Of a stretch of 64,000 nucleotides of DNA, positions 1 to 5,816 are shown piece after piece. A model generated the notes under the pieces. It saw nothing but the letters and a program-made list of their open reading frames with translations, was not told where the DNA came from and searched no databases. A program made the position numbers and the translations under genes. The stretch comes from Limnochordales bacterium (GTDB taxonomy: Bacteria; Bacillota; Limnochordia; Limnochordales; DUMU01): the NCBI GenBank assembly GCA_014896315.1, contig JADBKP010000006.1:62001-126000 (forward strand), given 5' to 3'. How positions within the stretch are numbered: position 1 is the stretch's first letter; each line of letters opens with the position of its first letter.

Positions 1-1
1 C

Positions 2-373
2 ACGTATGCTCCCAAGGTGACCGACGAGGAGGGGCGGCTGGATTTCACCCGTCCCGCCGAGGAGCTGGTCCGGCGTATTCGTGCCTTTACGCCCGACCCG
101 GGTGCTTTCACTTTCCTTGGCAGCCAGCGCTTCAAGATCTGGAAGGCTCACGCCGCGACCGATCTGCTACCCGGCGGCGGGGAGGCGGCCGAACCCGGGC
201 AGGTAGTATCCGTTCACCCCGCGCTGACAATTCGGACCGGCGACGGGTTGCTGGTGGTCGACATGCTGCAGCCGGCGGGTAAACGACCGATGAGCGCTGC
301 GGACTACCTGCGGGGCCATCCCCTGCCCGTGGGGGCGCGCTTTACCAGTTTTCCCGAAGGTGGCACTGACTGA
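2..373 (+). CDS. fmt: Methionyl-tRNA formyltransferase, C-terminal part (partial)
   Basis: The window opens inside this gene. The frame is open from base 2 and stops with TGA at 371-373, so 123 residues are visible. They match the C-terminal OB-fold domain of methionyl-tRNA formyltransferase: TRPAEELVRRIRAF, then PGAF and KIWKA, is the usual entry to that domain. The enzyme formylates initiator Met-tRNA with 10-formyltetrahydrofolate in the cytosol. The catalytic formyl-transfer domain lies upstream of the window and cannot be checked. Its stop overlaps the rsmB start (TGATG), which fits the usual fmt-rsmB operon and implies translational coupling. Confidence 0.9.
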   Translation, partial: TYAPKVTDEEGRLDFTRPAEELVRRIRAFTPDPGAFTFLGSQRFKIWKAHAATDLLPGGGEAAEPGQVVSVHPALTIRTGDGLLVVDMLQPAGKRPMSAADYLRGHPLPVGARFTSFPEGGTD

Positions 374-1731
374 TGGGAGCCCGCGACGTGGCCCTGCGGG
401 TCCTCCTGACTGTGGAGGAAGCCGATGCATTTGCCACCTTAAGCCTGCATGAAGAGTTGAAGCGGGCGCGCCTCAACGTCCGGGAAGCAGCGCTGGCTTC
501 GCAGCTGGTGTACGGCACCCTCCGCTGGCGGGGGCGGCTAGACTGGCAGCTAGAGCTCTTCCTCAAGCGTCCGCTGGAGAAGCTCGACCCGCCGGTTCGC
601 AATGCGCTTCGGCTCGGATTGTATCAGGCTCTCTTCTTGCACAGCATCCCGGTACCGGTAGCAGTTCACGAAAGCGTTGAACTGGTGCGGCGTTCTGGTT
701 GCCGCGGCGCCGCCGGGTTTGTCAACGCAGTGCTGCGAAAGGCGGTACAGGCAAAGGTGCGCCAGTTGCTGCCACCGCTGGCGAAGCACCCCGCAGAGCA
801 CCTTGCCATCCGCTACTCGCACCCGCTCTGGCTGGTGGAACGGTGGATCAACCGCCTCGGTTGCCGCGAGACCGCCCGCCTCTGCCTGGCCAACAACCGC
901 TGGCCGCCTCTGACTTTACGCACCAACCTGCTGCGTATATCCCGGATCGAGCTGATTGCCGCCCTGGCAAGAGAAGGGGTACGGGCTGTTCCCGGGCGCT
1001 ATGCTCCCGAAGCGGTGCTGGTTGAGCATCTGCCAGGCATCGAAAGCTCGGCTGCCTTCCGGGCCGGATTCTTCCAGGTACAGGATGAAAGCTCGATGCT
1101 GGTCGCCCACTTGATGGCACCGGGGCCGGATGATCTCGTCCTCGACCTTTGCAGTGCACCGGGTGGGAAGACGACCCACCTGGCCGAGTATATGGGCGGC
1201 TCGGGCCGGGTGATAGCTTTCGACCCCAAACCCGCCAAACTACGGTTGGTTGCCTCTGCCGCCCGGCGCCTGGGACTCAGCAATATCGAGACCCGGGTCG
1301 CCGACGCCCGGCAGGTCAGCGGATATGAGGCCGACCGTGTGCTGGTCGACGCTCCCTGCAGCGGGCTCGGGGTGCTTCGCCGCCGGCCGGAGCTGCGGTG
1401 GCGCCGGTCGCGCGACGATATACGGCAACTTGTTCAGCTGCAACGGGAGATCCTTGCGGCGGCAGCCAGGCTGGTACGACCGGGCGGAGTACTTGTCTAC
1501 AGCACCTGTACCACCGAACCAGAGGAAAACGAGGAGAATGTCGGCTGGTTTCTGAATACACACTCCAATTTCCGCCTCGACGTAGCCCGGGCGTTTCTGC
1601 CCGTGCCGGCTGACGCCCTGCAGCAAGCTGTCATCCGGCTGCCCGGCTCCGGCGGCGAATGCCTGCAACTGTGGCCGCATCGCCACGGAACCGATGGCTT
1701 TTTTATGGCACGTCTTACCAGATTGGAATAG
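373..1731 (+). CDS. rsmB: 16S rRNA (cytosine-967-C5) methyltransferase RsmB
   Basis: A 452-residue protein of usual family length. It methylates C5 of cytosine 967 of 16S rRNA using SAM. An N-terminal NusB-like RNA-binding domain (about residues 1-140) is followed by a Rossmann methyltransferase domain with the SAM loop LDLCSAPGGKTTHLAE. Both family cysteines are present: Cys329 in DAPCSGLG (motif IV) and Cys379 in YSTCT (motif VI). One is the nucleophile and the other assists product release. The ATG overlaps the fmt stop by one base, so the two genes are almost certainly co-transcribed. A 143-base gap to spo0A follows. Confidence 0.95.
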   Translation: MGARDVALRVLLTVEEADAFATLSLHEELKRARLNVREAALASQLVYGTLRWRGRLDWQLELFLKRPLEKLDPPVRNALRLGLYQALFLHSIPVPVAVHESVELVRRSGCRGAAGFVNAVLRKAVQAKVRQLLPPLAKHPAEHLAIRYSHPLWLVERWINRLGCRETARLCLANNRWPPLTLRTNLLRISRIELIAALAREGVRAVPGRYAPEAVLVEHLPGIESSAAFRAGFFQVQDESSMLVAHLMAPGPDDLVLDLCSAPGGKTTHLAEYMGGSGRVIAFDPKPAKLRLVASAARRLGLSNIETRVADARQVSGYEADRVLVDAPCSGLGVLRRRPELRWRRSRDDIRQLVQLQREILAAAARLVRPGGVLVYSTCTTEPEENEENVGWFLNTHSNFRLDVARAFLPVPADALQQAVIRLPGSGGECLQLWPHRHGTDGFFMARLTRLE

Positions 1732-1802
1732 TCCGACTTAACTACCATTTAGTTACACTAGAGTAAGTATAGATTTTATTGTCGTCCTGTGATATCTCTG
1801 GC

Positions 1803-1828
1803 AGGACCGGCTGCCAGCACAGGCGAAT
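1803..1828 (+). promoter_or_regulatory. Possible sigma-H-type promoter for spo0A
   Basis: AGGA at 1803-1806 and GAAT at 1825-1828 are separated by 18 bases, close to the sigma-H pattern (AGGA, about 17 bases, GAAT) known from other spore formers, where spo0A has a sigma-H promoter. The GAAT lies 47 bases upstream of the chosen GTG start. A TGTCGTC at 1780-1786 resembles a 0A box (TGTCGAA) at 5 of 7 positions and could be an autoregulatory site. Both are short motif matches only. Confidence 0.3.
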
Positions 1829-1874
1829 TTTGTTATTAGCAGTTCATTCTTGCGACGTAGTCGAGGTGACACAA

Positions 1875-2867
1875 GTGGAAAAAATACGAATCCTTCTTGC
1901 TGACAATAATGTGGAACTGTGCCAGTTGCTGGCAGAGTATCTGGCCGACCAGGAAGGGCTAGAAATAGCTGGAGTTGCCTATGACGGCGTACAAGCCCTA
2001 GAGATGATCGAGCTGCTTGACCCAGACGTGGTCTTGCTCGACATAACTATGCCCCAGCTCGACGGTATTGCGGTGATGGAGAGGTTGCCAGCTCTCAATC
2101 TGGCTCGGCTGCCGCATGTCATTGTGGTCACCGCGTTCGGGAGAGAGGACATCCTGCAACGCTTTACTGAGATGGGGGCCGATTACTTCGTTGTCAAGCC
2201 TTTCGATCTGGAACTCCTGGCACGGAGGATTCAGGAATTCGGCCGGCTGCCGCGCCGGGCCAATCCCAATCAGGGGGAGGCTGTGCACGAGGCAGCCAGT
2301 TCCGCCCTGCCGGCGGCTTCACCGACGGTGACGCGCGCTCTTCCCGAGACGGTTGGCGCTCGCTTCGACGGGCAGGCAGGACGAGCCACAGTGGAGGTGG
2401 GGACAGCGGGGACGGCTGGCAGTGCCCGCTCAGCGGCGAACCGGCGGGCCAACGGGAGCGGGGAGCTGAGCCCCGAGGCGCGGCTCACCTTGTTGCTGCA
2501 CCAGATAGGGATTCCGCCGCATTTTAAAGGTTACGCCTGCTTGCGGGATGCGGTACTGATGGTTCTGGAAGACCAGAGTCTGATCGGAGGTGGGCTGACC
2601 AAGGAGCTCTATCCCAAGCTGGGTGAAAAACACCATGCCAGTGCGGGAGCGGTAGAGGCCGCTATTCGCAACGCTATTGTAGCGGCGTGGGACCGGGGCA
2701 ACCGCGAGTTTCTGCAGGAGCTCATCAGCCCCTCGGCCACTGCCCACGGCAACCAGTTCCCTACCAATTCGCTGGTCATTGCCAAGTTGGCGGAGCGTAT
2801 CCGCCTGGGAGACGCCTGGCCGACTCAGAGCAACAGTGAGTCTGCTCGTCGTCAGGCTAAGGCGTAG
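1875..2867 (+). CDS. spo0A: Sporulation master regulator Spo0A (divergent)
   Basis: Response regulator that controls entry into sporulation after phosphorelay phosphorylation. The GTG at 1875 is chosen because GAGGTGA lies just upstream and it aligns the protein residue-for-residue with B. subtilis Spo0A. The receiver (about 1-122) carries the phospho-acceptor Asp56 in LLDITMP, Thr in TAFG and Lys in VKPFD. The C-terminal effector (about 205-320) has the Spo0A-specific helices, for example GIPPHFKGY and FPTNSLVIAKLAERIRL. The protein is 330 residues against about 267 in Bacillus, because of a linker of about 80 residues rich in Ala, Gly and Arg. Two oddities: the acidic pocket reads Asp10-Asn11 where Asp-Asp is normal, and the recognition helix has Ala262 where B. 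subtilis has Arg214. The gene sits between rsmB and rlmN, not beside spoIVB. Confidence 0.9.
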   Translation: MEKIRILLADNNVELCQLLAEYLADQEGLEIAGVAYDGVQALEMIELLDPDVVLLDITMPQLDGIAVMERLPALNLARLPHVIVVTAFGREDILQRFTEMGADYFVVKPFDLELLARRIQEFGRLPRRANPNQGEAVHEAASSALPAASPTVTRALPETVGARFDGQAGRATVEVGTAGTAGSARSAANRRANGSGELSPEARLTLLLHQIGIPPHFKGYACLRDAVLMVLEDQSLIGGGLTKELYPKLGEKHHASAGAVEAAIRNAIVAAWDRGNREFLQELISPSATAHGNQFPTNSLVIAKLAERIRLGDAWPTQSNSESARRQAKA

Positions 2868-2899
2868 CCCTGTCACAACAGGTGAGGAGGATGTTTACG

Positions 2900-2933
2900 G
2901 GCACCCGCCAGGTGGAGGGCGGGTGCCTCCCTT
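2900..2933 (+). terminator. Rho-independent terminator after spo0A
   Basis: A perfect 10-bp inverted repeat (GGCACCCGCC at 2900-2909 with GGCGGGTGCC at 2918-2927) with an 8-base loop is followed by TCCCTTT. It lies 33 bases after the spo0A stop and ahead of the convergent tRNA-Pro gene. The T-run is short, but the stem is very GC-rich. Bases 2934-3017 hold nothing else I recognise. Confidence 0.7.
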
Positions 2934-3017
2934 TACCAGACAGACGGCGAGATAGATCGGATACAGCTCAACGATAGGGCCGGCAGCCGAAGGTGGCTGG
3001 TGCAAGAGAGTGAAAAA

Positions 3018-3095
3018 TGGTCGGGGCGACTGGATTTGAACCAGCGACCTCACGGTCCCGAACCGTGCGCTCTGGCCAAGCTGAGCTACGCCCCG
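3018..3095 (-). tRNA. tRNA-Pro (anticodon CGG)
   Basis: On the - strand the sequence folds as a complete tRNA. The acceptor stem is CGGGGCG with CGCCCCG, the D arm begins TAGCTCAG, the anticodon stem CACGG/CCGTG encloses loop TTCGGGA (anticodon CGG, reading CCG proline codons), and the T arm contains GTTCAAATC. Discriminator A is followed by an encoded CCA end (3018-3020). It is convergent with spo0A and preceded by a perfect promoter at 3116-3145. Confidence 0.96.
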
Positions 3096-3115
3096 ACTAG
3101 ACTTGCTGCCGGCTC

Positions 3116-3145
3116 ATTATAAGCGGACTTGCGCCTGGCTGTCAA
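3116..3145 (-). promoter_or_regulatory. Perfect sigma-A promoter for tRNA-Pro
   Basis: Reading the - strand: TTGACA (3145-3140), an 18-base spacer and TATAAT (3121-3116), both hexamers matching consensus exactly. The predicted transcription start is about 12-15 bases before the mature tRNA 5' end at 3095. The -35 box contains the TGA stop of the small ORF upstream on the same strand. Confidence 0.85.
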
Positions 3146-3429
3146 CGGTGGGGCGGTGAGTCGTTGAAGGTTCCGGTCGGCAGACCGAGCTCGTCGTGGA
3201 CAAAGCGGAGGAACCTGCGTATGGACCGACGCAGCCGTTTCCTGTATTCGGCGTTGTCGGTTGTCTGGCGTAAAAACTCTTCAATGTCTGATTCACGAAC
3301 CCGTGCCAACAGATAGCGGCAGAAGCGGCTGGCATCGCCAACGGCTGCTTCCTCACTGCCTCTACCTCGCTCGAGCAGGTATTCGAGGTAACTCGTCAGG
3401 AAGTAGACTCGCGGGCGCACAGCAGACAT
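3142..3429 (-). CDS. Small protein resembling an isolated tyrosine-recombinase core-binding domain
   Basis: A 95-codon frame preceding tRNA-Pro on the - strand. Its sequence follows the SAM-like core-binding domain found at the N-terminus of XerC/XerD recombinases: YLEYLLERG, then RFCRYLL, DIEEFL, and RRSIRRFLRFVHDELGL. No catalytic domain (R, HxxR, Y) follows, so it cannot cut DNA by itself. GGGGAGG lies directly before the ATG, so the GTG three codons later (spacing about 10) is a likelier start. The stop codon sits inside the tRNA promoter -35 box. It could be a remnant of an integrase at a tRNA locus or a small DNA-binding protein. The family likeness is judged by eye. Confidence 0.55.
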   Translation of the reverse strand: MSAVRPRVYFLTSYLEYLLERGRGSEEAAVGDASRFCRYLLARVRESDIEEFLRQTTDNAEYRKRLRRSIRRFLRFVHDELGLPTGTFNDSPPHR

Positions 3430-3440
3430 CCCTCCCCTTG

Positions 3441-3469
3441 TTGCACGTGGTCCTTGGCATGCGTGTTAT
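3441..3469 (+). promoter_or_regulatory. Probable sigma-A promoter for rlmN and the cell-wall cluster
   Basis: TTGCAC (3441-3446), 17-base spacer, TGTTAT (3464-3469). Each hexamer matches consensus at four positions. It lies about 80 bases upstream of rlmN, in the gap left by the divergent small ORF, which is where a promoter for the following cluster is needed. Confidence 0.45.
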
Positions 3470-3548
3470 CATGACAGTTGAAGGGTGGTGCCTCACCGGC
3501 CTATTCCATACGTGCTCCCTGCCGGGAGCCAGGGAAAGGAGAGCTGTG

Positions 3549-4595
3549 GTGCGTCCACTGCTGGCAGGCATGACACAAGCGGAGATAGAGGAGCTCCTCA
3601 GCAGCTGGGGCGAACCTCGCTATCGCGCCCGCCAGGTGTGGGAATGGATCCATCGTCACCTGGCTTCCGATTGGGAGGAAATGACCAACTTGCCCCGGCA
3701 GCTGCGGGAGCGCTTCGCAGCCGAAACCGAGCTCTACTCACTAGCGGTTGTGGAGCGCCGGGCTGCGAGCGACGGGACGACCAAGTATCTTTTTCGGCTG
3801 CAGGATGGCGAGACCGTAGAGAGTGTCTGGATCCCTGCGGGCAACCGGGGAACGGTCTGTGTATCGACTCAGGTAGGGTGCGCTCTGGGATGTCGGTTCT
3901 GCGCGACGGCCCTATCCGGGCTACGCCGGAATCTTCGGGCCGCCGAAATCGTCGACCAGGTTCGATGGATCTCCCATGACCTGCGGCGTCGGGCGAGCAA
4001 CGTTGTCTTCATGGGTATGGGTGAGCCTCTGGCTAACTTCGTGGAAACGCGCAAGGCCCTCGCCATACTGCATGAACCGACCGGTCTGAACATCGGCTGG
4101 CGACATATCACCATTTCGACAAGCGGGCTTGTGCCGGCCATCCGCAGGCTCGCGGCCGAAGGACTCCCCCTTACCCTGGCAGTCTCGCTGCATGCGGCCG
4201 ACAACAAGACACGGACGTGGCTTATGCCTATCAACCGCCATTACCCGCTGGAAGAGCTCCTGCCGGCCTGCCGGGAGTGGGTGGAGCGGGTGGGCAGACG
4301 TGTAACTTTTGAGTATGTGCTGATCGACGGGGTGAACGACAGTATTTCCGATGCGCGTCGCTTGAGCCGGCTAATCTCCGGGATGCTCGCCCACGTCAAC
4401 CTGATTCCGTTGAATCCAATCCCGGAGATCGGCTGGAGGGCGTCTTCGCCCGCCAAGCAGCAGGCCTTTGCCCGGGTGCTCGAGGACTCCGGGATCCCCG
4501 TCACGCTAAGGCAGGAACGGGGTGCTGAGATCGAGGCTGCGTGCGGGCAACTTCGACGCCGTCGTCTGCTTGAGGTTACGGCAGTGGAGGTATAG
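3549..4595 (+). CDS. rlmN: Dual-specificity 23S rRNA/tRNA adenine-C2 methyltransferase RlmN
   Basis: Radical-SAM enzyme that methylates C2 of A2503 in 23S rRNA and A37 in some tRNAs. The GTG at 3549 is chosen because AAAGGAGA sits 7 bases upstream and it yields 348 residues, the family norm; the frame is open further upstream but without ribosome binding signals. The [4Fe-4S] cysteines are Cys111, Cys115 and Cys118 (CALGCRFC). Cys332 near the C-terminus (EAACGQ) is the residue that forms the covalent RNA intermediate. GMGEPL, the SAM-binding motif, is present. It stands one base ahead of the FHA gene. Confidence 0.95.
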   Translation: MRPLLAGMTQAEIEELLSSWGEPRYRARQVWEWIHRHLASDWEEMTNLPRQLRERFAAETELYSLAVVERRAASDGTTKYLFRLQDGETVESVWIPAGNRGTVCVSTQVGCALGCRFCATALSGLRRNLRAAEIVDQVRWISHDLRRRASNVVFMGMGEPLANFVETRKALAILHEPTGLNIGWRHITISTSGLVPAIRRLAAEGLPLTLAVSLHAADNKTRTWLMPINRHYPLEELLPACREWVERVGRRVTFEYVLIDGVNDSISDARRLSRLISGMLAHVNLIPLNPIPEIGWRASSPAKQQAFARVLEDSGIPVTLRQERGAEIEAACGQLRRRRLLEVTAVEV

Positions 4596-4596
4596 A

Positions 4597-5109
4597 ATGC
4601 CAATTTGGGAATGGGTATGGCATTTCTCATGGCTGGCTGCTGCTTACGTCTTCCTTTGGCAGGTGGTACGGGCTACCCGCAGCTGGACGCAGATACCCGC
4701 GACGCCAGTCCGCTCTGTAGCATCTGAACCAGCGGTGGCGCCGAGTCGAGGATCAGAGGAGCAGACGCAGCAGACCGCCCGGATTCTGGTCCTGCAGGGT
4801 AACCTGAGCGTTCGGGGAGCGGATAACCCGATCGAGGCGGGCGAGGAACTACACCTGCCTTTGGCGGAGAATCAGGTTTACATAGGTCGGGGTCCGGAAA
4901 ACGATGTGCAGGTACATGATGCCTACGTCAGCAGCCGGCATCTTCGCATGTATGCAGAAGCGGGGATGGTCTATGTGCAGGATCTCGGTAGCCGCAACGG
5001 GACTTTTGTCAACAATAAACGGCTGACCGCTCCGGTGGCTCTCGATGCCGGAGACGAGATCAGGCTGGGCGAAACGAGGTTGCGGTGGCTCGGATGCTTC
5101 AACTCCTAG
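4597..5109 (+). CDS. Membrane-anchored FHA-domain protein (FhaB-like)
   Basis: A 170-residue protein with one N-terminal membrane segment (WVWHFSWLAAAYVFLW, about residues 5-23), a polar linker rich in Ala, Ser and Gln (about 25-65), and a C-terminal FHA domain with the phosphothreonine-binding signature GR(x)n SSRH and NGTF. FHA domains bind phosphothreonine peptides, so this is a likely adaptor or substrate of the kinase encoded three genes downstream. Size, topology and position before PP2C resemble actinobacterial FhaB. The ATG at 4597 is one base after the rlmN stop and preceded by GGAGG. The 3' end overlaps the phosphatase gene by 25 bases. Confidence 0.85.
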   Translation: MPIWEWVWHFSWLAAAYVFLWQVVRATRSWTQIPATPVRSVASEPAVAPSRGSEEQTQQTARILVLQGNLSVRGADNPIEAGEELHLPLAENQVYIGRGPENDVQVHDAYVSSRHLRMYAEAGMVYVQDLGSRNGTFVNNKRLTAPVALDAGDEIRLGETRLRWLGCFNS

Positions 5110-5816
5110 CCTGCGGAAGGACGGATAAAGGACATTTCCGTCCTAACAACGAGGACGGCCTGTTGCTACAGCCGCCGCTCTACGCGGTGGCCGATGGGAT
5201 GGGGGGGCATCGCGCGGGGGAGGTTGCCTCGCGCGTGGCGCTGGAAGCGCTGGCTACTCACTTTCCTGATCCGGCCCTCGCACCGCGCAGTCTGGTGGAG
5301 GCGGTGCGCTACGCCAACCAGGAAGTCTACCTCCTCTCTTCTAAACATTCTGAATGGTCCGGCATGGGTACGACATTGACGGCTGCCTTGTGGGATGGGG
5401 AGGCTTTGCACATAGCCCACGTGGGCGACAGCCGCGCCTATCTGTTACCTCGCGAAGCGCCCTTGCGACAGGTGACACGCGACCACTCGGTCATCTGGGA
5501 ACTGGTCGCCAGCGGCCTCGTTCCGCCGGAGCTGGCACGGCTCCATCCGCAGCGCCATGTACTTACCCGAGCTCTGGGTATAACCCCGGAAGTGGAGATC
5601 GACGTGCATGCGGTGCCTCTCTCCCCGGGTGATCGCGTCCTTCTTTGCACTGACGGTCTGTCGGAAGTCATATCGGAAGGGGAGCTGGAGCAGGCGCTCC
5701 GACGCCCGAAAGACCCGGCGCGGCAGGTTGAACTTCTGGTACGTTGGGCTAACCTGCGTGGCGGACCAGATAACATCACGGCGTTGTTGCTGGTCGCCGA
5801 GGTGGTCCAGCGATGA
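5085..5816 (+). CDS. prpC: PP2C-family Ser/Thr protein phosphatase (Stp/PrpC)
   Basis: A 243-residue soluble PPM/PP2C phosphatase that dephosphorylates targets of the partner PASTA kinase. All metal-binding motifs are visible in order: GRTDKGHFRPNNED, ADGMGGHRAGE, AHVGDSRAYL, TDGLSEV and GGPDNITALL. The GTG at 5085 has GAGG about 5 bases upstream; an ATG at 5094 (MLQLLACG) is an alternative. The start is inside the FHA gene and the stop overlaps the next ATG by four bases (ATGA), so the cluster is translationally coupled. Confidence 0.93.
   Translation: MARMLQLLACGRTDKGHFRPNNEDGLLLQPPLYAVADGMGGHRAGEVASRVALEALATHFPDPALAPRSLVEAVRYANQEVYLLSSKHSEWSGMGTTLTAALWDGEALHIAHVGDSRAYLLPREAPLRQVTRDHSVIWELVASGLVPPELARLHPQRHVLTRALGITPEVEIDVHAVPLSPGDRVLLCTDGLSEVISEGELEQALRRPKDPARQVELLVRWANLRGGPDNITALLLVAEVVQR

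Noticed and set aside
1780-1786. TGTCGTC as a definite 0A box
   Set aside because: Only 5 of 7 bases match, and this Spo0A has a changed recognition helix, so a consensus from Bacillus may not apply.
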